Shown piece after piece: positions 33,912 through 45,983 of a stretch of DNA of 64,000 nucleotides (positions within the stretch are counted from its first letter, which is position 1; each line of letters starts with the position of its first letter). The notes beneath the pieces are model-generated. The model was given only the letters and a program-made list of their open reading frames with translations, was not told where the DNA came from and made no database searches. Origin of the DNA: Anaeramoeba flamelloides (Eukaryota; Metamonada; Anaeramoebidae); assembly GCA_027625915.1 (NCBI GenBank), contig JANTQA010000051.1:4216501-4280500 (forward strand), given 5' to 3'. The position numbers and the translations under genes were made by a program.

Positions 33912-35305
33912 TAAATTCTTCAATTTTTAATGAAATTGTGTTTTTTGGTTATTTTTCTTAAAAAAATTATTTTCTTAAATTTTTGAGATAAATTTTCCAA
34001 TTAGATCCTTTATTTTTAGAATTTCTATATAAATAATAAAACTTTAATAAATCAGTCCCCAGTCATTTAGGCTTTATTATTGGTTTCTTTTATTATTTAC
34101 TGTGAAAGATTTCGAAATAAAAGATGCTTTTTATTTTGCAAAACAAATTAAACTTTTCGACAAGTGTTATTTTGGCAAAAGTAGAATAATTTCAGAGTTT
34201 AAAAGTTTTCTTCAATATTTTGTTTCTTTTTCTTGTATTTTCAAAATAAGAGAAAATATTTAATGTTATTTGAGCACTACAAACCCTTAAAGTACTATAA
34301 GTGGGATTTCCTCAAATAAAAAAGTTTTGTAAATTTTTCTTCTTCATTTTTTGAGAAAAAAATCCAAAACAGAAGATTATCGGTGCTTGATACTGAAATA
34401 TAATTGGAAAAAATGAATTCTTCTCAAAATTATCACTCTATTTCTCTAAAGTTTATAAATGAATTTGCTTATCAAGTTTAATTTTGTATTAGTGAAAATA
34501 ATTACCCTGTTACCTTCGGAAGAAAATATATTTATATATAATGGTTATGAACATCTTGATCATTCTTTCAAGGATTTGACTAAGCTTATACTCTTTTTTT
34601 TTCTTTTATACATTGATAATATTCAACAGATCCTTTAAATAAAAACAATGAAAAAAATGTCTTTATCTTTTAAAATGTTTCGCAATTGCAAATTTTACTT
34701 TTTGTTCTTTTTTTAGAGAGGTACAAAATAAAGAAATGTTTTCATAGATGTAAAATTGCAAATTCAAAATTTGTTAACTTCATAATGGATAGAATTAATT
34801 TCTTTGAAAAATTCAATCTTATTTGGAACTTTGTTTAAAAGTACCTATACTCACTTTTCTAACAAAGGAAATTTGTCTACAAACTTTTTTTAAGAGAAAA
34901 GAAAATCATCTTTAAAATAACAATGAGAAGAGTTTTAAGTTTGTGGAGAATCCATTTGGAGTTTCAAATCAAGTTCTTTAATCAATTAAAATATCCGTTA
35001 ACGAATAAAAATAAAAAAATTTTTAATTACAAATTCATAGATTTTATCTTCTTGAAGAAACCCTACATGAAAAATCTTATTTGTAAATTCGTTTTCTATA
35101 TCTTTTATCCCCAAATAAAAAATTTTCAAGTTTTCTTATTTTTTATTCCAAATTTTTCGAATAAAATACCAATTAGTTCAAAAAGAATGAAATTTCATTT
35201 AATATTGGAAAATTTTCGAGCAAAAAATGTCTATTTCTAATTTTATTTTTTTTATATTCTTGCTTTTCTCACCTAAATTTTTATTTTGAGTAGATTTAAT
35301 AAAAA

Positions 35306-38300
35306 ATGTCAAGTGATCCAAAGGTAAGCATCTTCTTTGGTAATAAGATTTTAGACCAGTTGTAGTTAACTTTTTTAATAACAATGATATTGCTTTTCAC
35401 ACAATAGAAAAAAAATCAGAATCTTGAAACTGAACAAGTACAAGAGAACGAAACAGAAAATTTTTCACAAGATCAAAACACAGGTAATTCTTGGTTTTCT
35501 TTTTAAAATTAATTTTTTTTTTTCCTTGTTTAACCCCCTTTTTTTCTTTTGAACCTTTTTACTTTTGTTTCCAAAAAACAAATAAAAAATTTTTAAATCA
35601 ACATAAACAGACATAAAGACTATTGAGTCAGAAAAAAGCAATAGTGAAATCCCTAAAGATTCTACACAAGAATCAGAAAATGAGATTGTTGAAGAGATTG
35701 TTGAAGAGAAAGAAGAAGAGAAGGAAGAAGAAAGCGAAGAAGAAAGCGAAGGTGAGTCCGAAGAAAAAGAAAAAAAGGAAAAAAAAGAAGTTCAAAAAAA
35801 AACGCGAAAGAAAAAAGGTAATTTTTTGTTTTAATTTTGTTCGACAACTGTAGAATCTATTTTTTTATTTTACTTTTTAATCCAAACTGATGATCTGTTT
35901 TCAAATTTTCATTCCAACATAAATTAAAATAAATAGTTCCTCAAGAAAAAACAAGGCAGTCTTCCCGGATAAGTTCCAGGAAAAAATTCAATTTTAATGA
36001 AGAAAGTCTCTTTCAGGGTAACCAATCAACATCATCAGAAGAAGAGTCATCAGAAGAAGGATCATCTGAAGAAGAATCGTCTGAATCTGAAGAAAGTTCC
36101 GAAGATGAAAGTACTGGAGCTGAAGAATTTGTTCCATATTGTGCAAGCAGGATGAGGAAAGAAGGTATACTTTTTTAATTTAATTTTTTGAATCTCTCAA
36201 ATCACATCCAAAATCAGGTTCTTAATTATCATTCAAAAAACAAAAACAAAAACAAAAACAAAAACAAAAACAAAAAAAAAAAAAAAAAAAAAAACAAAAA
36301 CAAAAACAAAAACACAACTTTCTGATTATTTTTCTCATTATTTTACTTTAAATTATTTGCGCAAAGTAATTCCTGATAAGGCATCAAGAACTTCAAAAAG
36401 ATTAAAAAAAAAAACCAAATCAAGTTTTAAGGAAAGTTCAACAACTCCATCATCTTCTTATGAAGAGTCGTCTTCAGAAGAAGAATCCGAAGAGTCTGAA
36501 GAAACAATCACAAATTCTTCAACTTCAACATCTGAAGAGGATCTTGATTCTAAAGAGATTGAAAAAATTTTATTTAAAAGAGAACCAGGTGACAAAAATA
36601 TTAATGAAAAATATGATCCAAGGAAAAACAATTCTCCAGTCAAACGAAAAAGTAGACTAAGTTTGGGGAATTTAAAAGCCAAAAAATTAGATTTTTTGGG
36701 GAATGAAAAAGAAGTCAAAAAAGAAAAGGAAAAAAAAGACGAAGATGGGAAAAAAATGGAACTGATTGGCCATAATGACGAAGAAAAGGAAATAGAAATT
36801 GAAAAGGAACATGGAAACGAAAATCAACCAGAAGAAGTGAAAGAAAAAGATCAAATCAAAAAGAAACAAGAAGAGGAAGAAGGTAATGTTACGGAGAAAT
36901 TACATCACTTAACAATTAAAAAAGAAGAAGAAGGAAAAGAAGAAGGAAAAGAAGAAGAAAAAGAAGAAGGAAAAAAAGAAGGAAAAGAAGAAGGAAAAGA
37001 AGAGCATGAAGATGATGAAAAAAAAGAAAAGGAAGCGGACAATGAGTCAAAAGAAGATTCTTCATTTGAATCTTTGTCAGAGTCTGAAAGTGAATCTGAA
37101 GAATCCGAAGAAGAGGAAGAAAGTGAAGAAGAATCAAGCACGTCTGACGAAGACGAGCCACGATATTTGGTAAAATTTAAGGGCGAATCTTATTTACATC
37201 TAAAATGGGTACCCGAATCATTTATTTTAGAACACACCCACGGTAAGCAACGCTTGAATAGATTTAATAATAAAGTGTGGCCCGAAATGACCGATGAAAA
37301 TAAAAGGATCTTATTTAATCCCGATTTTGTTGAAGTGGAAAGGATCTTAGATTGGGATGATCCAGAATGCCAAAATGTTGATGATGATGGCGATGAACTT
37401 TCAGAAAGCGAATCTGAAACTGAGGAGCAAAAAGCTGAAAGGATCAATAACAGGAAAAAGAGAAGAAGTTATTTTGTCAAATGGAAAGGGTTGCCATACA
37501 CCGAAGCGACATGGGAGCATGAAAAGGACATTAACGATGACGAAAAAATAATGGAATTTATGAAAAGGGAGAATTCTTACCAAATCCGATTAGATGCGCA
37601 AAAGATGTGGAAAAAGATCACTGACGGGGAGTATCAAATGTGGCAACAATACAGCGAAACCCCCATTTACAAAAACGAGAACAAATTGAGGGACTATCAA
37701 GTTGAGGGACTGAATTGGCTAACATTCAATTGGCATCAGGGAAGGAATTCAATTCTAGCCGATCAGATGGGGCTGGGGAAATCCATCCAGACCATTGCAT
37801 TTTTAGAATACCTCAGAGACGAGCAATTGATCTGGGGCCCCTTTTTGTTAGTGGTGCCATTGTCCACGCTATACAATTGGCAAAGAGAGTTTGCAAATTG
37901 GAGTGATTTAAATTCTGTGATCTATCATGGCAAATCAGAAGAGTTGGAAATGATTAAGGAATATGAATGGTTCTATAACGAGCAAACCGTGCCCAATAAA
38001 AACACTCCGAAGACAAGTATGTGGTATAATTTTTTCAAATTTGATGTTATTGTCACCACCTATGAAACAGTATTAAAGGACAAAAAAACCTTTAGGAAGA
38101 TCGATTGGGATGTGATAGTTTATGACGAAGCACATAAATTGAAAAACCACAATTCCAAAATTTATAAGGAATTAATTGAGCTGGATACCAATTCTATCGT
38201 GTTTTTAACCGGTACACCATTACAGAATTCCCTAGAAGAATTGTGGGCAATTTTGCATTTTCTTAACCCCAAGGAGTTTAATAGCAATCCCAAGTTTTTG

Positions 38301-40121
38301 GAAGAATTTGGTGATATGCAAGACTCCACCCAGGTGGAAAAATTGCACAAAATTTTAAAGCCCTATTTGCTCAGAAGATTAAAGGAAGACGTTGAAAAGT
38401 CGATCAAGCCCAAGGAGGAAACAATTATCGAGGTGGAATTGACAAGGTTCCAAAAGCAATGGTATCGGGCCATTTTGCAGGGGAATTTAGACTTTCTGTC
38501 TTCCGACGAAAAAAAAATCAAAGCGCCAAGATTGGTCAATGTGGTTATGCAATTAAGAAAGGTATGCAACCATCCTTATTCCATCCAAGGCGCAGAAGAT
38601 TATGCTATCAAAAACATTGACGAAGACGATGAAGACGAAATAATGAAGACATTAGTGATGAGTTCTGGCAAGTTTGTCCTATTAGATAAATTGCTACCAA
38701 AATTGCACAAGCAGGGATCAAAGGTCTTGATTTTTTCTCAAATGGTTATGCTATTGGATATCATTGAAGACTATATTACCTGGAAGGACTATAAATTTGA
38801 AAGATTAGATGGTTCAATTCGCGGCAATTTAAGACAGCAGTCAATCGATCGATTTAATAACCCCAAATATGAAAAGTTTATCTTTTTGCTATGTACGAGA
38901 GCTGGCGGTGTTGGTATTAATTTAACTTCTGCAAACACAGTGATCATTTTTGATTCTGACTGGAACCCCCAAAACGATATCCAAGCAATGGATCGTTGCC
39001 ATAGGATCGGCCAAACGAAATTAGTTAAAGTATATCGGTTGATTACGAGAAACACATACGAAAGAGAAATGTTTGATCGCGCTTCCAAAAAATTAGGCTT
39101 GGATCAAGCAGTGTTAACTAATATCACTTCCACTGTTAATAAAAATTCTGGTTCCAATGCAGACGATCTGGAAAATTCATTAAAGGAATATGTTAAAGGC
39201 GATAATAAAGACAAAAAAATAAATGCAAAGGAAATTAATGAATTATTAAAATATGGCGCATATAATTTATTTAAAGACAATGACGAAGAAAATAAATTTT
39301 GTGAAGAAGACATCGATCAAATTTTAGACAACAGAACTACGAAAATCACTTATGACCCTTTAAACAACAACAATAATAACGAGGATGGTGATGGTGATGG
39401 TGATGGTGATGGTGATGGAAATACGAATACTAATAAACTGTCTACATTTTCACGGGCAACCTTTGTTTCTGAGGGTGCAGATACTTCCTTAGATATCAAT
39501 GATCCAAATTTTTGGGAAAAATTGATGCCTGAAAAGTTCAATGAAAAAAATAGAAGAAAATTAGCAGAAAAAAGAAGACTTCAAAGAATGGGGAACCGAA
39601 TCACTAGAAACGCTTCAAAAAAATATGGGAAAAATTCCTATTTTAGGAAAAACAATAGCTATCATACGAACCAATTTAAAAAAATACAGGAATATGATCC
39701 AGACTGTTGGTATAAATCTGAAACCAAACGATTGATCAATAAGGGCTTATTTACCTTTGGATTTTCTGATAGATGGGGCGCCATTGAAAGAAGATCTCAA
39801 ATTAAAAGATTCACCTCGGATGAAATTAGAAATTTTTCAATTTTATTATTGAAATTATTATTAATGACAACACCTTCTTATGATTTAACTGAAAAATATC
39901 CCCTATTGCTTTATCATTTATATAAGGCAATTCTTGAAAAATTAGAAGAAGACAACAATTATCTTGGTAATTTAATTATTCCAACAAAAAAGAAATTTGA
40001 CAATGACTTTTTTCAAAATAAAAAAGAATTTTTATCAAAATTAAAAGAAAATAAATTAAAAAAAAAACAAATAATTAAATTAAAAAAAATTACAAAAAAA
40101 AAAAAAAGAAGAAAAAAATAA
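35306..40121 (+). CDS. CHD-family chromatin remodeller, N-terminal and motor part (5 exons)
   Basis: Exons 35306-35323, 35408-35483, 35611-35817, 35937-36164 and 36367-40121; introns 84-202 bp, GT-AG. It begins MSSDPK, then ~430 residues of Ser/Glu/Lys low complexity. Double chromodomain: first with PRYLVKFKGESYLHLKW (~441), second with VERILDW ... YFVKWKGLPYTEATWE (~498-578). SNF2 ATPase: DYQVEGLNWL, DQMGLGKSIQT (Walker A), YDEAHKLKN (DEAH box). Helicase C: KVLIFSQM, RLDGSIRG, TRAGGVGINL, DRCHRIGQ. The motor residues are intact, so nucleosome remodelling in the nucleus is expected. The frame ends at TAA 40119-40121 inside an A-rich run, while the next frame continues with the missing C-terminal CHD domains. 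The two parts are probably one gene. Subfamily CHD6-9/Kismet is favoured by the C-terminal half. Confidence 0.94.
36235..36315. repeat. (AAAAAC)n microsatellite with central poly-A
   Basis: Hexanucleotide acaaaa units on both sides of ~24 A, inside intron 4 of the CHD gene. Confidence 0.9.
39386..39418 (+). repeat. GATGGT repeat coding for (DG)n in the CHD protein
   Basis: Five to six in-frame gatggt units give a DGDGDG stretch after the helicase domain. Confidence 0.9.
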
Positions 40122-43002
40122 AGAATTAAAGAAAAAAAAAAAGAAAGAAAAAGAATTATTAAAAAATACCAAAAATTCGATTGAATTTCAATACTTTTTA
40201 GAAGTTGAAGATGAAAGAAAAAAAACTGAAAAAAAGGATCAAGATTTGAATGAAGAAAAAAATGAAGTTGATGAAATAATTAAATTTAAAGAAGAAATTA
40301 AAGAAAAGGAATCAAATAGAATCAAGGAAAAAAAAGAAATAATAAAAGACATTACAAATAAAAAGATTTTTTCTTATGATAACAAATTAAAAATTAAATT
40401 CAATATTGCTGAAAATAAAATTAAAAAAGTAAATAATATGATGCTTTTAAATGTTAACCAAAATGAATTTTTCAAAATTGCCAAATTTATTAGCTCTGAG
40501 TGCACACGCGATTACCATAAACTCTTTAAAAATTCTTCTTTATTAGATTACCCCCTACTTAGACAAATAGACAATAATACAGAAAATTGGCTAATGATCT
40601 TAGAATCTTTGGCTACTTTAGAAAGAGTTTTTAAAATATTTTTTGTCAAATCTAAATTAAAAAGCTATGATGATTCAGACGATGATGACTCGGATTCTGA
40701 TTCGGATGATTCGGATGATTCGGATGATGATAAAAATAAAAATAAAAATGGAAAAGAAAATAAAAAAGATAAAGGAAAGGGAAAAGAAAATGAAAAGGAA
40801 AATGAAAAGGAAAATGAAAATGAAAAGGAAAATGAAAAGGAAAATGAGAAAGATAAGAAAAATAAGAAGAAAAAGAAAAAGAAGAAGAAGAAGAAGAAGA
40901 AGAAGAAGAATAAACCAACTTTAGTGAATTTACATGATTTCCATACAGATTTAATTGAAACTGAAATTATTAAAAATATTAATAAATTAATAATACCAGT
41001 AATAAACCCAAAAACTTTACCATCAAAAAAATGGACTGAAGATAATGATCGAATGTTACTTTATGGTATTTTTAAACACGGTTGGGAACAATTTGATAAA
41101 ATTAAAAATGATCCCGTTTTAGGATTTGATGAATTTTTACCCAAAAAAGAAATTATTGAAAAAATAAAAACCTTAAAAAAAGAATTTGAGGGAAATAATA
41201 ACAAAACAGATAATAATAAAAAAAAGAAGAAAAAAAATAATAATAAAAAAAACCCAAAATTAAAATTAAATAAAGAAATAGAAGAATTACAAAATAAAAT
41301 ATGGCCAAGAGCAACAAAGATAAAAAGACGAATTAATTCTTTAATCAATGCTTATCGAAAGTCGAATTTCTTAATCGATGAGGAATCCCCAGAAAAGAAT
41401 TTTAAAAAAAGAAGAATTCTTTTGAATTTCAATTTAACGGAGAACGAAATACGAGAAAAGGAAAGCAAAAGAAAATGGACACAAAAATTGATTTCCTCTT
41501 TTTATAGAGTATTATTGAGATACGGATGCCCATTGACAGATAATGGAGACATTGACTACACACACATACATTCTTTAATTGGTGATAATAATAAAAAAGT
41601 TTCTCACATTCAAACTTTATATCATCAATATTATGATGAGTGTAAAAGATTGTCGGACAAATTAAAAAAAATTAAATCGGAAAAAATGCAAGAAAAAAAA
41701 TTAAATGATGTAAAAGAAAACGAACATAAGAATGGTGATGAAGAAGAGAAAGAAAGTGAAGAAAAGGGGGGGAAAAATGAAGATGACAGTGATAGCGAGG
41801 GCGATAATGATAAAGAAGAAAAGAAAGAAAAAGAAAAGAAAAAGAAGAAAATACCCGGATTAAAAATCGCCCCAAATTCCGCTAAAAGGGTTATAGAAAG
41901 AATCGAAATGATGGAATTCATTGAAACAGTAATATTTAATTCTTCACACAACCGATCAATTTTAAAAAAGATAAGAACACAAAAATATTTACCTGAACGT
42001 TGGAAAAATCAAACCCATGATATCGATTTATTAGTTGGCTGCCAAAAGCACGGCTTTGAAATGGAAGAGATTTTAAATGATCAAGAGTTATCCCTTTATA
42101 AATTAAAAGCATTGTACCAAAAAAAAATGGAAGAGCAAATTGAAAAAGAAAAAAAAATGGAAGATGAAAAAGCGAATGAAGAAGATGATGATAAAGATGG
42201 CGAGGATAATTCTGAAGAAGGTGATGATGACGATGAAAATTCTGATGATGATAATGATGAAAACTCCGATGATGAAAATTCAGATGATGAAGATGACGAA
42301 GATGATTCTGAGGAGAAGGATGGTGATGATGATGATGAAAATTCTGATGAAGATGAGGATTCAAATTCCGATAGTGATGATGAAAATTCTGACGAAGATG
42401 AAGATTCAAGTGAAGATGATAACGAGGAGGAAAAGGAAAAGGAAAGACAGAAGGAAGAAAAGAAAAAGAAAATAAAGAAAAAAATACCAGGATTCCCGAC
42501 AAATCTCCAACTTTATAACCGAGTTAAATTTATAATTGATAATTATGAACAAACACAAAAAAAGGTATTAGAGAAAAGAAAAAAGAAAAAGGAAAAAAAA
42601 AAGAAAAAAAAAGATGCAAAACGAAAGAAAAAAGAGGCAGAAAAGAGGAAAAAGGAAAGAGAGAGAAAAAAGAAAGAAGCAGAAAAAAAAAAGAAAAATG
42701 CAAAAAAAAATACAAAGAAAAAAACTACAAAAAAAACAACAAAGAAGAACACCAAAAAACAACAGACAAGTAAAAATACCAAGAAGAAGAATACAAAAAA
42801 AAACACAAAGAAAAAAACAACCAAAAAAACAACAAAAAAAAATACCAAAAAAGCCGCAAAGAAAAATACCAAAAAAAAACAGACAACTAAAAATACCAAG
42901 AAGAAGAACACAAAAAATAACACCAAAAAAAAACAGACAACTAAAAATACCAAGAAAAAAACAACAAAAAAAAATACAAAAAAAAACAAGAAAAAAAATT
43001 AA
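40084..43002 (+). CDS. CHD-family remodeller, C-terminal part in the +1 frame (SANT/SLIDE-like modules, K/T-rich tail)
   Basis: This frame is open from 40084 and overlaps the end of the motor ORF by about 36 bases of poly-lysine code. It has no convincing start of its own: the TTG at 40246 is not preceded by a stop, and codons upstream (KNTKNSIEFQYFLEVEDERK) look coding. Visible modules: KKWTEDNDRMLLYGIFKHGW (~41029), KRKWTQKLISSFYRVLLRYG (~41468), and ERWKNQTHDIDLLVGCQKHG (~41995) with ILNDQELSL. These match the series of SANT/SLIDE-like segments after the motor in CHD6-9/Kismet proteins. Long Asp/Glu and Lys tracts separate them. The last ~100 residues (from ~42690) are Lys/Thr/Asn repeats (TTKKNTKK-type), like a histone H1 tail, probably for DNA binding. 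Best read as the C-terminus of the same protein. Confidence 0.82.
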   Translation, partial: KKLQKKKKEEKNKELKKKKKKEKELLKNTKNSIEFQYFLEVEDERKKTEKKDQDLNEEKNEVDEIIKFKEEIKEKESNRIKEKKEIIKDITNKKIFSYDNKLKIKFNIAENKIKKVNNMMLLNVNQNEFFKIAKFISSECTRDYHKLFKNSSLLDYPLLRQIDNNTENWLMILESLATLERVFKIFFVKSKLKSYDDSDDDDSDSDSDDSDDSDDDKNKNKNGKENKKDKGKGKENEKENEKENENEKENEKENEKDKKNKKKKKKKKKKKKKKKNKPTLVNLHDFHTDLIETEIIKNINKLIIPVINPKTLPSKKWTEDNDRMLLYGIFKHGWEQFDKIKNDPVLGFDEFLPKKEIIEKIKTLKKEFEGNNNKTDNNKKKKKKNNNKKNPKLKLNKEIEELQNKIWPRATKIKRRINSLINAYRKSNFLIDEESPEKNFKKRRILLNFNLTENEIREKESKRKWTQKLISSFYRVLLRYGCPLTDNGDIDYTHIHSLIGDNNKKVSHIQTLYHQYYDECKRLSDKLKKIKSEKMQEKKLNDVKENEHKNGDEEEKESEEKGGKNEDDSDSEGDNDKEEKKEKEKKKKKIPGLKIAPNSAKRVIERIEMMEFIETVIFNSSHNRSILKKIRTQKYLPERWKNQTHDIDLLVGCQKHGFEMEEILNDQELSLYKLKALYQKKMEEQIEKEKKMEDEKANEEDDDKDGEDNSEEGDDDDENSDDDNDENSDDENSDDEDDEDDSEEKDGDDDDENSDEDEDSNSDSDDENSDEDEDSSEDDNEEEKEKERQKEEKKKKIKKKIPGFPTNLQLYNRVKFIIDNYEQTQKKVLEKRKKKKEKKKKKKDAKRKKKEAEKRKKERERKKKEAEKKKKNAKKNTKKKTTKKTTKKNTKKQQTSKNTKKKNTKKNTKKKTTKKTTKKNTKKAAKKNTKKKQTTKNTKKKNTKNNTKKKQTTKNTKKKTTKKNTKKNKKKN

Positions 43003-44560
43003 AATATCGCTATATTGATCATCAATTTTTCTCTTAAATTTTTTGAAAAAACAAAAAAAAATAATAAATAATAAAATACAGAAATTATAGATTAGTTATT
43101 TGATATTTCCATTTTTTATTTTTTTTTTATAAATTTTTGAACCACAACTAAATTTCGCGAATACGTGTAAAGTTTAAAGAATAAATAAGCCATATTTTTA
43201 AAATTTTAGAATTTTCTTCTGATGAAAAACAACAAACTTTTTTTTTTTTTTTCGATTTTGAACTATTTTTTAAATAGTCGAGGATTTGATGATATCCATT
43301 CCAATTGACGATAAAGTTATTAAAAATGCAATTATTTTTATTAAAAACGTGATATTGCATAAAATCACAATAATCAATAATATCACAAATCGCCATTATT
43401 TCTATAAAGGCACATTATTATATCAAAGTTGTGATTATGGATAATTTTCTAAGAAAAAAATATGTGCGGTATCAACTATCATTGAAATTTTTATTGTAAT
43501 TCAACAATCTTTTTACAAATAATTTTTTTTTGATCAAAAAACAGAACCTTGAAAATTAAGCTAGACTATTAAAAAACATCAATAAAGATATTTGATTCAA
43601 TCAAGGAGCAGATCAAAGAGTTTTATTAGATTTTATTTTTGATTTGGCTGGTAGACCTATACGTCATTAATATCAATAACTGTATTAATTAAATATAAAT
43701 CATAGCTTTTCTCAGTCAATCGTGATGTTGTTAACTATGTTTACATAAAAATACTTAAAGAACAATCAAACCTTCACGTATTCTTAAACAAATGTTTTTT
43801 CAGTTATTTTATTTTTTTTTTTGAAATAAAAGTTAAAAAAAATGATAAAAATAATCAATTTTCTCGGGATTTTTAAAAAAGATATCATTTTTTACAGGTC
43901 AAGCTAAAAAAATGTCAAAAAAATAACTTGTCTACAAAGATGAGTTGATTGACTTATACCATAAATCAACTTATTGGCAACTTGCATACTCTTTCAATTT
44001 CGGCTTTTTATATTGTGAATTGTTATTATTTTTTTATTCTTAATAACTTTTTAGGATGATGGTGAGAGTTTCTAATTATCGAAATTAGATGAATTGTGGG
44101 ATAAACCACATTATATTATATGATATGGATCAGATATAACAGCTTAGACTAATTTTCAAAAAAGATAAAAATTAAAAGAGTATTTTAATCGTCGGATTGA
44201 TCCAATTTGAATGTTTTTAACAAACAATAAAAATAAAAAATAACAGTTGAAAATTTCTAGTTCAAATTGATCAGTTTGTTTGAGTTTGATAATTTAAAGA
44301 TGATTTTGGAAAAATCTGTCTCAGCAAAAATTTTTCAAAATTATTAAAAAAATTAATAGAATTTTTTACTTTTTTGTTATTTATTTTCCAGAATAAAATT
44401 GGAAATATTTTTTTTTTGTTTGTATTGCATTTTAATTATGGGTATCAAATAACCAGTTTCTAATAATAACTCTTGCAATTTTGTTCATTTCTCAATAATA
44501 ACTGATTATAATTCTCTCTAGGTGACATTTAAAATATCACCTATCAAGAATTATAATATA

Positions 44561-45148
44561 AGCTATTTCCAAGAAAGTGGGACAAATTTAATTTAAAATA
44601 TATTTATGTAACACATTCTTGAAAAAAGGATTTAAATATATAAAATCATTAACCACCATTTATAGATTCTTGATAATAATTCAATTTGTTTCTTAGTATT
44701 GTATTGCATAAATAAAATATATTAAAATTTCTGATCTCGATTTTATCTGATATTTTTTATGGTGAAAATTGATGTTTATTATTATCTTTTTGATCGAAAA
44801 TATCATTTTCATAGCTTGTATAATCTCAAAAAAAATTTTCCAATAAAATGTAATTAAAAATCTATAACTGTGTTTTTGTGTTTAAAAAATTATTTGTTCC
44901 CTTTCCATATTTCCGGTTTTTAATTGAAATTGGTCGTACATTGCTTTCACCAAAAAAGTGCTATTTTTTTTTTTCATTTTTTGGGAAATATTTCAACTAA
45001 CATGTTTTGAATTAAATACATAAGTGGTTTGTTCAATCTGTATAAATATTAAACTTAATTTTGTATAGTTAATTAATGATTACCATCACTAAATAAGATT
45101 ATTTTTTATGAAATGTAAAAAAAAATGCCCCACTTTTTTGGAAATACC
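44561..45148. mobile_element. TA-flanked TIR element D, copy 1 (588 bp)
   Basis: Left AGCTATTTCCAAGAAAGTGG, right CCACTTTTTTGGAAATACCT, with TA on both sides (44559-44560, 45149-45150). Non-coding. A second copy occupies the RasGEF intron. Confidence 0.65.
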
Positions 45149-45842
45149 TTATATATATATTCGAATTTACGAAAATATTCTTAGTTATTTTTCTCGAGCA
45201 AAAATGTTCAAAAAATATTTTAAAATGATGCTATATTTTTCAGATCTACATCACTTAATATATTTGATATTAAAGGATCAATTCTTTTAAGAAATCTATA
45301 AAAATTAAATTGAATTATCTATTGATCTTATTATTTTTATGATTTTACTGGCTTTTTAGTGCAATTTAATTTGTAAATTATTTTAATATTGAACCATTTT
45401 TATAAATCAGCCTATATTTTTCTGAATCAAAATTATTTGTAAATTATCCTAAAATTCATCTACAATTCAATCACAATTAATTTTTAAGTAGAATATTAAG
45501 GAAATTATCAAAATATTTATCAAAACTCTTTTTCAAATAAAAGGGTACACACCTCAACTCACCAATTTTATTGAATTTGTTTGTTAATAAGTTAATTACT
45601 TATTGGGGATTTTTATTTTAATTATTTATTTTTTCTTTTTTTGTTTAATTATTTTTGGATATTGGACAGTTGAAAAATGAAAAAACAAGATAATACAAAA
45701 CAGATTTGGAAATAATTTGATATTATAAAAATGGAAACAGTTTAATTTTAATAACGAATGTGATCGATATAGGAATTAAGAAAGTTCATTAATGGATTAG
45801 TGTATGGAACTAAGAAAAAAGAATAAAAAAAAAAAAAAAACA

Positions 45843-45983
45843 ATTCCAATAAAATACCCAGATGAATTGTGGATTTATCTTGGAAATGAGAATTTAAAGA
45901 ACAAAAGTTTGACGTGTAAAGAGCTATCAATAAAATGTAAAGAACTTTTCCCCAATTCACCTTGGTTAAAAGGTTTTTATTGA
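45843..45983 (+). pseudogene. Possible DNA-binding HTH remnant of a pogo/CENP-B-like transposase
   Basis: The + frame reads IPIKYPDELWIYLGNENLKN, then KSLTCKELSIKCKELF, then PNSPWLKGFY and a stop. The spacing resembles the CENP-B/Tc5 HTH (…L..kA..l...l....s..WL..F), but the match is short and unsupported by context. Confidence 0.25.

Larger units (their letters stand above)
25917..35305. other. 9.4-kb gene-poor mobile-element zone
   Basis: Holds a TIR element (26297), the LINE (28340), a Tc1 remnant (30470), (AT)n tracts, decamer repeats (32961) and element E (33425). The ATG frame at 34923-35240 (105 codons, IKNFQVFLFF-type composition) ends 65 bp before the CHD start; I do not call it a gene. 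Confidence 0.65.

Noticed and set aside
34923-35240. 105-codon ATG frame just upstream of the CHD gene
   Set aside because: Composition is that of A/T-rich noise, there is no domain, and it ends 65 bp before the CHD start. A 5' UTR or intergenic origin is simpler.
39966-40084. A GT-AG intron bridging the two CHD frames
   Set aside because: Candidate GT sites exist (for example ggtaatttaatta at ~39964), but both frames look coding through the area and a homopolymer length error is simpler; this cannot be settled without reads.
40667-40924. Many overlapping 60-190-codon frames inside the CHD and DOCK genes on both strands
   Set aside because: They lie in Lys/Asp/Glu low-complexity code and read as poly-Phe, poly-Ser, poly-His or poly-Arg; they are shadows of the real frames.
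41669-41875. Acidic/basic tracts in the CHD C-terminal part considered as separate histone-chaperone genes
   Set aside because: They are in frame with the SANT-like modules on both sides and belong to one protein.
43148-43396. 82-codon minus frame with ATG downstream of the CHD gene
   Set aside because: No domain or homologous feature that I can see; length is compatible with chance in this base composition.
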